Source of the DNA: Isoetes taiwanensis
Lineage: Eukaryota; Streptophyta; Lycopodiopsida; Isoetales; Isoetaceae
Direction: 5' to 3'
DNA length: 64,000 bases
Assembly: GCA_021234155.1 (NCBI GenBank)
Contig: JAJEKV010000061.1
Span: 5,388,653-5,452,652 of the forward strand
The position numbers and the translations under genes were made by a program. The stretch's first letter is position 1, and the number at the start of each line of letters is the position of its first letter. Below, one piece after another: positions 11,501 to 23,351 of this stretch. The notes below the pieces were generated by a model that was not told where the DNA came from, did no database searches, and was given only the letters and a program-made list of their open reading frames with translations.

Positions 11501-13168
11501 AACAGTGCTCTTTCCAGAACCACTGCCGCCAACAACTGCTACAGTTTTCCCCGCTGGGATTTCAAGACACAAATCCTTGAATATGATTACATCAGGTCTT
11601 GAAGGGTAACTGAAAGATACATTGGATAAGCTGATATTTCCTTGTACAACAGCTAAAACCTCACCCTTCAGTCTATCCCCATTTATAACAGGCTGATGGT
11701 TAATCAACTGCATCAGTTGGTAAGCAGCCACTCTTGCTTTGGAGAATGCAGCAACACTTGGAGTTGCTTGACCCAGGGAGCTTCAAAACAAGGCAATTGA
11801 GAGTTAATATACCCCATGATCAAGGAGGTCTTATGTTATCATTTAGTTTGCTCTACTTGGAGCAATAGAGCATCCATACTTACAGGCCACCAACAATAAC
11901 AGAAAATATTGCTGCAAGAACTTTTCCTCCATTTGCCTCGCCTTTTCTAATCAGAATACCCCCATACCAGAACAGTAATGCCCAGCAACAGAAGAGAATT
12001 CCATAGGTAGATCCTACACCCATTCCCTTTGCCAAACCAGCTTTATAACCCAGTGGAAGTGTGGATTTCAATGCTTCAGAATATGTGTTGATAGTTTTGG
12101 TCTCCCCAACAAATGAATAGACAATCCGTGCCTGTGAAATAGCCTGTTTATCAAAGTGTTAGATGAGTTTCCAGGGAAAGTGCTGTTTTCGCTCATGCTC
12201 AAATATTTCCTGTAACTCCATTTAATAATCTCTTAGCCATATACCTGTTCTGCAATGTTTCCTGCAGTGGCATATGCCGCCTGGCTCTTTGTTGTAACAC
12301 CAGTCAGCGCATAGGCATACAGACCACCACAGATAGCTATCACAGGAAGGATGCCAATCGTCAATAAACTTAGTCGCCATACTGATATAAATGCAACTAT
12401 AAGTCCTCCAACAAATGTTGATGCAAAATGTAAAAAGAGACCCATCTGCCAGCCAAAGCTACCACATTCAGCTAAATTGCAACCAAGTATTGTACATAGA
12501 ATTGTAACTGGTCTACCTTTTCACTTATAGCCTCTTGAACAACCAAGATGTCGCTGGATATTCTCCCCACTATGTCTCCAGTCCTTGCATCTGTATCAAA
12601 GAAGCCAACATCTTGATTAAGCATGCTCTCTAAGTATTTAATTCTCAGCCTTGCTGTTTGACGCTCTCCTGTTTGCATCCAGTTAGACACTTCTGTTCAC
12701 ACCGCACAAAGAGGTGTCTAAGAAATAGGTGACGATAAAATTTCACAAGAAACCTTTCCAAATTAATGCTGCACCGCACCTGCCCATGATGCTGCCATAG
12801 ACACCAGACCAAGATAGACGAAATATAAAGCATACTGCATAAAGAAAGAAGATTGTGTTTAATTGCCAGCAGCGATATCATCCATGCCTAGCTTGCGTCC
12901 ATACCTTGGATACTTCATGGTACATTTTTTGAGGATTGTCTGCCAAGCTACCAAAGCTGTCGAGCAGATCCCCAAAGAAGAGAAAAAACGCAGGCAGTGA
13001 GAGACCATGGATGATAGCTCCAAGACTTCCAAATGCCATGAGAAAATAATCATAATGATCTGCATATTCAAAAAACCTGTGAATAGGAACAGCTTGTTCC
13101 TTATCTTTTCCAGATTGGACATCCTGTCCCTCTGGTTTTTTCTCATTTTCAGCTCCTGTAAATTCCAT
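8504..13168 (-). CDS. ABCB-type (P-glycoprotein/MDR) full-length ABC transporter, gene 1
   Basis: A multi-exon gene with the order TMD1-NBD1-TMD2-NBD2. It starts [12 protein letters not shown] at 13168. TMD1 exons span 12905-11880 ([32 protein letters not shown]). NBD1 has Walker [10 protein letters not shown] (~11500-11530), Q-loop [13 protein letters not shown], signature LSGGQKQR (~11010-11040) and Walker [15 protein letters not shown] serine-rich linker at 10470-10600 ([23 protein letters not shown]) looks phosphorylatable. TMD2 runs from 10430 through 9815 to ~9300. NBD2 has [23 protein letters not shown] and [12 protein letters not shown]. It ends [10 protein letters not shown] at 8504. 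All ATPase motifs are intact and no internal stop was seen, so it is probably functional. Family members export auxin, lipids or xenobiotics at the plasma membrane; the substrate here is unknown. It resembles the plant ABCB2/10/13/14 type. Confidence 0.93.
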
Positions 13169-15528
13169 GATGGATATATGAATATTCTAGTCTCCCTGAT
13201 TTTGCTTCTTTTTTGTGCACGGCACCATTCACAAGTGCTCCACAATTTCTGGTTGATCAAAGGTTTTTATACCATGAAGGTAGCTTTTTTCTGAGGTGCT
13301 ACATGCACACACCCAGTGAAATCGCAGAGGAGGTTTCTGGAGTCAAACTTTTCAGCATTGATTGAGTGCCTTGGAAGCAACTTAAACGCAACCGACAGCA
13401 TTAGGTTTGTGGAATGCATGATTACACGTAGAGAACCTTGCAGGAGTAAAAACCCACTTAAAGCATCCCAGAACGTTCCTGTGTCAAATGAATTTGAACT
13501 GTGCGGGCATGTAGGCTAGGATCGATTTGATGCTCTGCTATAAAGACTGAACTTTTAACCATAAACAACAATCTGGCCATGTTATGGTACAGCTCCGAAA
13601 CGTCTTTGATTAGTTTATATCTAATTATTTTCCTATTTGCGTTGAAGAAGAACGTGGTTTTCTGAATGAAATGCCTAGAAAATTGTCCCTGCCTCGATCT
13701 ACATAGGTTAAAATATTGGATTCCTCAACGTTTCGCAATTTGTCAAAAAGTTATGTCACCACTGAAACTACTTTTAATTTGGCATCTTCGATGCTAGCTT
13801 CCTAGCTCCGGCCAAATTGTTACCTGGGCTCCACACCTTTCTCCATTTTGAACTCGAAAATATGATCGAACGAAATTATGCCACAATTTCGCGTTCCATC
13901 ACCTTTCCATTCCTAGGAATTTGTTAGTATGTCCACACATTTGAGTCTAGGAATTATTTTGTAATTGACCATCCATTCCCCACACTGTGTCATCCTTCGA
14001 AGGATCCAAATGTAATATTGCTTGGGCAACAAGAACTAGAAGGAAATATAGCAAGCAAGCAGATGGCAAATCCAGCAAAGGAATCTCGCCATGCAAAGAG
14101 GAACAAGGGAAATAATTCTTGGAGAAACAAGGGAAGGAGGCAAGGGCGAGAGAAGGAAGGGGGCAGGTAGTAGGAGTTAGGACGACATTCTCAACATGCA
14201 TAATTTGCTATTTTTCTCAACTGTCCCTTTCCCCAGATAAAAGTTTAAGGTCCAGGTGAATATCCACGTTGAATTTCAAGATAGCGGAGAGTCTAGGCTT
14301 TCAGATAATGTGACAATAAGGTTGGGTTGTTGCGCTAAAAAAAGGAACTAGTAGTATGGCAGGCTTGGGCAAAGTTTTTTTTTTCTTTCCCTTTACCCTA
14401 CAATTAAAATAAGATAACAATCTTTTCTATAAATTGGCATGGCATTCAAAAAGAAAGTTAGGCACTTAGTCGGTCGGCCCCATTTTCATGGTCCCCAGAG
14501 ACATATAAACATGTAAGACACATTACTCAACTTTCTTACTCAATGACACATTAATAAAAGCATGGGTAAGCAACCATCTTAGAGTTATATGTGCTCATTT
14601 TTTAGTCCTATTTTCTTAAGTAGCAACCATCTTATTCGTTCGTATAGTTCTTATGCACAAGTTGGTGATGTGTTTCTATCATATTTAAGTCAAGTGTTGA
14701 ATACAATAGGTGCTGTAGACGATTGTCATCAGTTGGTAGAGATCCAAATTGCCAAATAGGCTAGGCCACTTGACTTTTTATTCCTCTATAATACCATGAT
14801 TGAATATCAGAATCATCTGATATTTAGAATTCCTGGTACATCCCAATGGCTGGAGGGTATTATACAAGTTTCATTTAATTTTTAAGTGCCTTTGGACAGA
14901 ACAAAGCCCCTGGCAGCATCTGTGCCCACACTCTACACATACAGGCTGCAAAACTGTATATGGCTATGGCAAAATGGCAGGACTTAAAAATGATCTTGTT
15001 TTGTCTTGATTTGCCTTGCCAATAACATATATCTAAAATTGAAATCAAAAGACAAGATTATGAAGGACTTGAAGCCCCAAAGGTCCAAGTTGTTCCTTTG
15101 ATGTAGGCAATCTTGTATGGCTGCAACCAGGAAATTTGGAAGATGCTTGTGCAGGCGCTATCATCCATCACATTTAGCAACTAGAAGTTTCTTCCTCACA
15201 GACTAAACCAAAAATAAACACCATGCATTAATTATACAAACCTGTGAAAAGTAGCTCTAGTTCCACTACTTAAATGCTTCCAAAAGGACCTACAAAAGCA
15301 TCAAAGATATGACCAATATACAAGATGAAGCTTTCTAGAATAAGCAAAAAGCTAACCCTCTGGAACTGAGGTCACCTGCTTAACCCTTGACAGATCTCTA
15401 TCAATGCTCCTTGATAGCATTAACAAAATTTCGGCCTGGTTTGTCACCATGGCATCACATCCCAAAAGAGCCATCCCTATTCTGATAATTTGAATCACAG
15501 CTTCACAAGATTTAACTATAAAAATATT
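13169..15528. other. 5' flank of ABCB gene 1 and intergenic DNA; nothing recognised
   Basis: The first few hundred bases should hold the ABCB gene 1 promoter. No clear TATA box, coding region or repeat could be supported. Short open frames here have no family resemblance. Confidence 0.5.
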
Positions 15529-16878
15529 GTTATTTGGGGCGTATATGGCGGCGGGTTAGGGCGGCGGCTATGGCCGCCTCCCCGCTCTTGAAGATCCGAC
15601 CTCTACGTATGAGGCCTAGGAAGGGTCGCGGGGGCACCACCGCCATCATCTAAGCAAGAGTAGCTGGGGTCGCTGGTTCTTGGTGCTGCCAAATGGTGGA
15701 TCTGAGCCCAGAGCCTACTCGACTTGGAGTATGGCAGAGCATAGATGCTTCGTGTTCTGTCCGGAGGTCTTGTTTGGTAAGATGACGAAGCTTGTGGTAT
15801 GTTCTTTCGGCTTGAAAACAGAGTTAGTAGATCGGTTAGGGAATGGGGCCCGCATCCACTCGTAGGCTACCGATTCTCAAGATCTTAGTCCGCTCTTTTC
15901 CACTAGCTTACGTGTTGCTTGCCACCAGTGCTTTTCGTGATTCTAGCAAGATTGCAAAAACGAGTTGTTTTTCGTGAGGTGGTTCTTCGCTACCGGATGC
16001 GTGCCTTTGGTCTCAGATATATTCCGCTTGCTCATTGTGCTTATTGCTTTCCCTATCCCGCTAGGGAGGTTTCGTATTCTAATGCAACATCGAAATGTAG
16101 TTCGACATGAAAATAGGGGAACCAAGCAGGCATTTCGTATGAGAGACTTGGAATGGCTCAATGGTCGAGTTGAGCGCATATGCATCAAGAACCCATGTAA
16201 GTATAGTGGCGGGTTGATAGAAAAAGTGCACCACCCATTGGGGAGGTCCGATCCATCACTATTTTGAGAGAAGAGGCGAGCTAATCTCCCTTAGTACGTA
16301 TTGGAAAAGGAGTTCAGTGCCCACTATAGTACCTTGAGATAGTTTGATTTGGGCCAAGTTAACGCGCTGGTATGAAGCTTGTTCTGTCGGCCCTGCTACA
16401 CTTATATCTTTCGGGGATGATCTTTAGGTGTTTCTTGATTCAAGATTAAACAGGTATCTCCTATTTACAGGTCAATATGAGGTAATGATATTGGTTTTGG
16501 ATATTGAGCTTTGGCATCTGCGCTGTAATCTTCCGATCTGGTCTCAAGGACAACAAATAGCTATATGGCATTGGGATAATATAAAAAAATTCAAGAAAGT
16601 GAGAAGTCCTACTTCTGTAGTACTTCCTAGCGTGGGAAGAGGAAGACCTCTTGCTTTAGTACTGAATTAGGAACTTGTTAGTGGTCCTCTGTAGTACTGC
16701 CATTGGAGGGAAGAAGTTGAGCGGGAGTTCATATGGAGTATTGAACGCTTTTGTATTGTACTAAATGCCATCCTAGCTGTTTTTGGGCATAATTCTTCCC
16801 ATTTGGCCCAGTTGAGGGGTCTTAAATAAGGTTTTGTACCATTCATTATATTATAAATAAAAACTTGCCTTCAACAAA

Positions 16879-16969
<91 letters not shown>

Positions 16970-16972
16970 TTT
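15529..16972 (+). mobile_element. poly(A)/(AT)n-tailed retroposon-like insertion
   Basis: The segment opens with a GC-rich stretch (GGGGCGTATATGGCGGCGGG, 15535 on) and ends TAAATAAAAACTTGCC, then an A tract and a long (AT)n run. The heptamer GTTATTT lies at both edges (15529-15535 and 16966-16972), consistent with a short target-site duplication. There is no intact ORF or recognisable protein. It could be an internally deleted LINE, a SINE-like element or a processed transcript. Confidence 0.45.
16885..16965. repeat. (AT)n microsatellite
   Basis: About 40 AT dinucleotides directly follow the poly(A) tract of the retroposon-like segment. Confidence 0.97.
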
Positions 16973-17668
16973 AATCTCACGCTTCAGCCACACTAAGACA
17001 AAACGATTTAGCTCCACGAATGTTAAAGGAATGCATTCTTCTGGGATAAAAAACACAAGCCCAATGGTCGAACTAGGTCTTCAAAAACACGCAACAGGTT
17101 GTGAAGAATAGAAAGCATGGAATATCTGAAGTGAGATAAAAAAGAATTTTGTTGTAAATGAGCAGAGACAATCGAAGATGAGATTTACTACCTTTATAGT
17201 TTCTTTTTATCAAGGCTCTATCGCTTTAGCATGGAGACCAATAAGCAAGATGGAAGGCAAAGCATTCCCTGGATTTTTGAGTACTATACCCTGATCCCTA
17301 TTAATTCTTTCACATTCTTACAGCCAATGATTGATTGGCTTACTCACATTATCATTATTTGTTAGATGCATCCAGCCATTCTTGTTGATAGGTTAAACAC
17401 CAACCTGCAAGAGATGTACACTGTTATTTAACAACCCTCTTATTAAGATATCATGCTTTTTCTGGAAGTATAGTAAAGAAGATGGACCAAATGAGTTGAT
17501 ACAAGATTAACTGGTAATTTGATCATGTTCCATGATGCACAGTGTATTGACAAAAATTATTGCCGCTGAAAACCTATATATAATCTAAATATTCTCTCTC
17601 ACAAGTATAACTTGCTCTATGATAGGTATACTTTGACTAGCTTGTAGGTAATGGAAGTGGACTGGAAA
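16973..17668. other. AT-rich intergenic DNA, nothing recognised
   Basis: No coding region, RNA gene or repeat could be supported. Confidence 0.5.
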
Positions 17669-17788
17669 GGTTCAAGTTTGACGGCATTCATGCCTGTTTT
17701 TGGTTTTTTTGCCTGTTAAAACAGGCATAAAAAAAATTGTCTTGTATATGAAGGGTAACAAATATCAATTTGCCTGTCATATAGAAAG

Positions 17789-17822
<34 letters not shown>

Positions 17823-18475
17823 GTCTGTCATTTGAAAGGTCGCAAATATAAATTTGCCTTTCATTTTTGTATAAGTACTAGGGTTATTTTATAGGCATAG
17901 GCATATCGAGTTAATCTACCTTACCTACCTCTAATAGAATAATGAATTAGGTAGCATTAATTTTATTTTATTTTTTAACTTCTAATACATTAATCCAGAT
18001 TCCTCCTATTCTCCCATTTCCCAACGAATCCACCAATTTGGGAAATTCGAATGGTTTTTGTTATGCCAAATTTGCCCTCACCGTCCGGCTCTTTTTTCTA
18101 GTTTCCAAATGCTTTCCGGAATTTTTTTTTGGTTCTTTCCCCTCGTTACACAAAACGGCGTCTGTTTGGAGTCTGCATGTTTTGATGCTTGGAATGAAGA
18201 TAAACGTAGAAGAACAGCAATGTCTCTTGATGACTCTTGAATTATGTTGTTGATGCTACTCTTAACTTTTTAACTATATGTTTATATTAATAGTTACTAC
18301 TATATAACTTACCTTTTTGTTCTATGTTTATAATTGAAAAACGGTCTTCTGTCAATTAAAATTTTTGTATGTCAGTTGAAAGGTTCAAATTGATCAACAT
18401 TCTGTCATATGAAAGACAAAAAAAAAAAAGGTGCCTATCATTGGAAAATTAGGGGGTGCCCGTCAAACTTGAACC
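17669..18475. mobile_element. MITE-like element with 16-bp terminal inverted repeats
   Basis: GGTTCAAGTTTGACGG at 17669-17684 has its exact reverse complement at 18460-18475, giving an element of about 807 bp. Internal sequence is AT-rich, with a run of about 30 A (17791-17820) and repeated motifs of the type TGTCATTTGAAAGG near both ends. No coding capacity. No convincing target-site duplication was seen, so the boundaries could be slightly off. Confidence 0.55.
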
Positions 18476-18489
18476 CTAATGCCCATATC

Positions 18490-19165
18490 CTCCTTAAAAT
18501 ACCCTCTTTTGGAAATGGGGGATTGACGAGCAAAGGATAATTTCTTGAGGGGAAGGGGATTCTAGTTCTATGTTAGGGGTATTGAGGGTGTAAGAGGGGA
18601 ATTGCAATTTACAACATCGGGATTTTCTGTAAAAAATAAAGAATGGGGGATGAGGAGAACTGGGGTAGTCAAGGGTACTAGGGGTAATGAAAGAGTAATA
18701 AGGGGATTGCAATTTAGAACATGGGAATTTCTACTAAAAAATGAATAATAGGGGATGACGAGAAATGGGGTAGTCAGGATTAGTAGGGGTGATGAGGGAA
18801 TAAAAGGGGAGTGCAATTTAGAACATGGGGATTTTCTGTAAAAACATGAAGAATGGGGAATGAAGAGAGAAATGGGGTAGTCAGGGGTACTAGAGGTAAT
18901 GAGGGAGTAATAAGGGGATTGCAATGTAGAACAGAGGGATTTCTATTAACAAAATGAAGAATGGAGGATGACGTGAAATGGGGTAGTCAGGGTTAGTAGG
19001 GGTAATGAGGAAGTAATAGGGGATTGGAATTTGGAACGTGGGGATTTTCTGTAAAAAATGAAGAATGGGGGATGAGGAGAAATGGGATAGTCAGGGCCAT
19101 TGAAGGTAACGAGGGATTGAAATTAAGAATTGGGGGATGAGGAGAAATGGGGTAATCAGAATTAA
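18490..19165. repeat. ~105-bp minisatellite with alternating unit types
   Basis: About six units, recognised by GGGGATTGCAATTTAGAAC near 18595, 18700, 18806, 18913, 19017 and (degenerate) 19113. Units alternate between TTTTCTGTAAAAA with GATGAGGAG and TTTCTACTAAAAA with GATGACG, implying a two-unit (about 210-bp) higher-order repeat. Confidence 0.85.
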
Positions 19166-21101
19166 ACAAGGGGATTTGAGTTCGAAAGAGGAAAAGGATA
19201 TGAAGAGGATTTAACCTGTTTCTACCATCACGGGGACATTATTTATGTTCAAAGGGTTCTTCTTAAATGACATTTCTACTCCTTGTATAAGGAGATGAAT
19301 CCTTATTCCTGGGATCAAGTTCTGAACCAATCAGTCCCTAAGACGTGATAACCTTTGGATTCAGACATTCCACATGTGTCTTTCTCAGGCTGGACGAGCG
19401 TCTTAAATATCATCTACTGTCATCATGTTTGAACCAAAGACAATACATGATAGCGAATGATATTTAAAGCATTGGTTCAAACATGATAGTGGATGTTCAA
19501 AGACAATACATGACAATGGATGATGTTTAAGTTGTTCATAGTATAGTTGGCATAGAACGGACAGTTTTAGGAATGACCCTTAAGGAACGGGTACTGAACA
19601 ACATTTCTTCAAGAACTGCTTAAGATGATCGGAAACATTAAAATCTTTCAGAATATTACCTCAAAATATGTTAATTTGTGAATGCTGGTTCCTTGATCCT
19701 CTTCAACAGGCTGCACCTTTGAACTAGCATGTTCTTTTAGTTTGAAGATACAAGAAGCTAAAAAAATATGACACATTAATGTCTCGCATCATTCACACCA
19801 AATGAACATAAACACCAAAATTATATCTTTCTAGGGACGGCGTGGTAGTTCTTTCTTAGCGCATCATTGCAGATGCCTCCTCTCTGTCTTTTATGCACTA
19901 AGGCAACATTATTTTTTATAGAAGCGTTGGATACAATATCACCTTGACAACCATTACTCATATCAGGGTTTAATCTCGTTGAAGCTTTTTCTTGGCTTGT
20001 CATGCCAGAGAATTGGCTAACAGAGACAATGTCCGCGTCAGTTTTCTTGCCACCTACATAACCATATCTATTTTAGAAGTCTTTCAGGGCATATTATTGT
20101 GCTACTTTTCCGATTGCAACAAGTCCCTCTTGCTGTTGGAGTCCTGTTTCTTGCTATGAATTTCGATCTCTTCCTTGAAAGCATAGTTCTTTCAAATGTT
20201 TCTTTAGAGGACGTGTAATTCAGTCAACAAGAGCATTCACAAGTTCCAAGGACAAATGTATTCTATAATGATGTTCGAAAAAGAGAAGTTCGACATGGGA
20301 GATTTGGCATGTCAAGCAAATCATGAGTTCAACATTTCTGGTCAATAGACAGTCAACATATAATAGGTAAATGCTATAAGGATTCTGGATACAACCTTTG
20401 GTGGAAGAGATTTTCCAGCTTTCTCACATCTCATTGAATCTACAGGTGCATTTTTAAAGGTGAGAGCATTTCTAAAAGGTGAGCGCATTCAAACCTAGTG
20501 CAGTGTTGTGTTTGGACGAGCATGATAAGCTACTACATGTAGCACAAATATCAAGATTATGTTGTTTTTTACTATAAAGCAATAAGAACATGCATTTATA
20601 AGCAATGGTAATATAGAAGGAAAAGGAAGATCAAAATAAAAGTAGTCCTCTATCATAGAAATGATGCATACAGATGGCAAGGAGATAATCTAGAGGACTT
20701 ATTGCATGTAGATGCCTTAGATTAGATACTTCAAAGACTGGTCTGTTATATGTCCTTAGGTATTTGAGCACTCTGCAAAGCAAAAGGAGAGGAATATAGA
20801 AAGTAACTTTATGAGGAATATATGCCAACTGCATGTTTACCTAAATATTATCTTTATGATGAAGGCATATAGAACAGATAGGTGCCTCGTGGCCTTCAAA
20901 AGTATATAGCTTGCATGATAGTCATCGCATCCCATACAATAACACTACAATTTTTGAACAATAAACTACTTCTTATCAAAACTTTAGGGCACCTTTATGG
21001 TTTTGTCATCCCCACAGGATATAATGCAGAATATAAGGCAAAACTGCTTGTTAGGATGAACAAATGTGAGATAATTAACACCACCAACATGTGCATCAAT
21101 A
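19166..21101. other. intergenic DNA, nothing recognised
   Basis: Some short direct repeats occur near 19430-19530 (variants of ACATGATAGCGGATG and CAAAGACAATACATGA). No gene or mobile-element protein can be supported. Confidence 0.45.
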
Positions 21102-21438
21102 TGCATCACAAGAAGTTTTGAGTCATTTATACATTGTCCAGTTGAAGGTCTTAAAAGTCATTAGTCCGTGCATACTGCTAAGTGTTGACGCAAGTCACTC
21201 CCACCATTATATTGGTAAATATGAACCACATGCTTGGAGAAGGCCACTCCTGTTAAAATGCCACACCTGTTAAAAACTCTAGTGACTAGATGTTGAATGT
21301 CTTAAGGTGCTTATCTCATGTCTGTAATGCAGACTGCAACTATTCAATATGGTATCTGTGATAAGAAACCAACAATGCCAGTCAGGAAGAAAAAGTACAA
21401 TCATGGATTGTGCATTGACTCCATGTGTCCACCAGGCT
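21102..21438 (+). pseudogene. duplicated fragment of the DUS1-like gene 5' region
   Basis: This stretch is nearly identical to the reverse complement of about 2838-3174 and includes the leader coding sequence MSVMQTATIQYG to SMCPPG. It stops just before the DUS barrel and joins directly to Ty3/gypsy sequence. It lies 18 kb from, and inverted relative to, the parent copy. There is no catalytic sequence, so it is a dead fragment. Confidence 0.8.
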
Positions 21439-22990
21439 TAATCTCATCTGGGAACAAATCATGAAATTCCTTCACCAATTTTGCTATCGGCTTTGGGAGC
21501 TTGCTCAACGCTTTGGCCTCTTTGTCTTCCTCTGTGTCTTGCTCGTCAACTTCGAGTTTAAAGACATAGGTCACTTGCTCCTTCCTTATGCATTTAAGTA
21601 GCTTCTTACTAGACATGCATTGCATGATTGGGGTGACTTCTTTATCTGTTATCTCAATGACCTTGCCCTCTGGCATCGTTAAGGTTACTTTTCGCCTCCC
21701 ACAATCAATCACGACTCCAGTCAGTCGAAGGTATTCCATGTCTATGATCAAGTCGTACTTGCCTATGTTCATCACTTCTGCTCCCATTCCAACATTGATA
21801 CCTGGCAAGTCTATGTCGAAGTTGATCCTCTTCCCTGCTGTGTGACGGATTGCCCCACTTGCCAACACAACCGGTCTAGGCTTGGACTTCAAAGGCTTCA
21901 GCTTCAACATCTCTACCATCCTTGGCGAGGCAAAATTGTGGGTACTCCCTGTGTCTATCAGCACTATGAAGGACTTGGCCCGGACCTTCCCAATCATCAA
22001 ATGACTTGGTACTGACTCTCAGCAGGCTATAGTCGCGAGCATCTTCTTCATCGATTTCCGGGGGTGTCTCCCATCCTCCTAGCTCTGCCAACGCCGCATT
22101 CATCACAAATGGGCAGTTATATGTCCGATGTCCTGGCTGGAAGCACCTGAAGCACAACTTCTTTTCAATACATTCCTGCCTCTGCTCTTTGGGGATGGAC
22201 TGTAAGAACTGCTTCACTGCTTTGGAGTAGTTTGAACCACCTCCTTGCTCCTTGTCCTTGAAGCTGCTTCTTGTCCTGCTTGTCGAAATTTGCGTTGCCT
22301 TGCTTCCCATAGCTTGCATTGTACTGAGGTCTGGTAGCTGCTGAGCTTGTTGCTCTTGGGCTGTAGCTTCCTGTAGCCTTCCCCTTGTCCTGGTAGTACT
22401 GTTGCTTCGGTCCACTCCCTTGAGGTCCTGTTCCTTGTAAGCTCACTGCCTTGGACTCTGCTTCTGCTGCTGTTCTGGGGTGTATTGCTCTCACCAAGTT
22501 CATGATCTCTTCGTTCAAGCCTTCAATGTACCCCTCTACTGCATGTCTTTCACTTAATTTTGGCGCATAGAGCCTCAGCCTCATGAACTCTTCAGTGTAC
22601 TTCTGGATTGTGTTATTGCCCTGCTCCAACCTGTAAAACTGCTGCATCATATGACACTTGTGTTCCCTTGGCACATAGTGACGCTTAAATGCTTTGGCAA
22701 ACTTCTTGAATCTACATCTATCTCTGCTTAACCCATGGGCTTTGGCATAGCCTTTCCACCAAATTCTGGCTGCTCCCTTAAGGTTTGCTGTTGCTACCCT
22801 GCCCTTGTCTTTATCCTTCATGCTATAAGCATTCCCATACTTTCTCATTTCATCCAACCATGCCTTGGCTTCCATCTCAGACCTTTTGTCCTCTGAGAAC
22901 TGTTCTAACTTCTTGGTTTTTCACACGTTGCTCAGTGCCGAATCAACTTTCTTCTGATAGTCTGCTTCCATTCTGCCCCTATCGCGGTTG
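21439..22990 (-). mobile_element. Ty3/gypsy LTR-retrotransposon fragment: gag, zinc knuckle, protease
   Basis: The minus strand encodes a retrotransposon gag domain (AARIWWKGYAKAHG, YTEEFMRLRLYAPKLSERH, 22440-22875) and a CCHC knuckle (CFRCFQPGHRTYNC, ~22130). A retropepsin follows (FIVLIDTGSTHNFASPRM, ~21970), then FHDLFPDEIKPGG, which normally leads into reverse transcriptase. A frameshift separates gag from protease, and RT, RNase H and integrase are missing. Both LTRs are absent or unrecognised. The left edge abuts the duplicated DUS1 fragment. Confidence 0.85.
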
Positions 22991-23351
22991 AGACCCTCCC
23001 GGCGGTCCTGTCGATCGTTCCCCTACTCCTCAGATTTAGAGTCGGTGTCGGAACTAGAGTTGGAGGAATACATGTTAGGTGATCTCCTTCTCCGGCTTCT
23101 CTTCTTTGCTTTGTCTGCTCTGCCGGCTGGTGTTTCAGGTAGTTGGACATTCAACCATCATTCAATTAAATTGGGATTATGTCTTAATTTTGGGACAAAT
23201 TTCATATTGTATGTTTTTTATAGCATATTCAAATTCACACAAACCACCTCAAAAGTATGAAATGTAATCTCATATTATTTACAAAATAGTCAATATTTCA
23301 CAATATAGCACCATATTATAAAAACGTGATGAAGAAAATTTACATAGTTGT

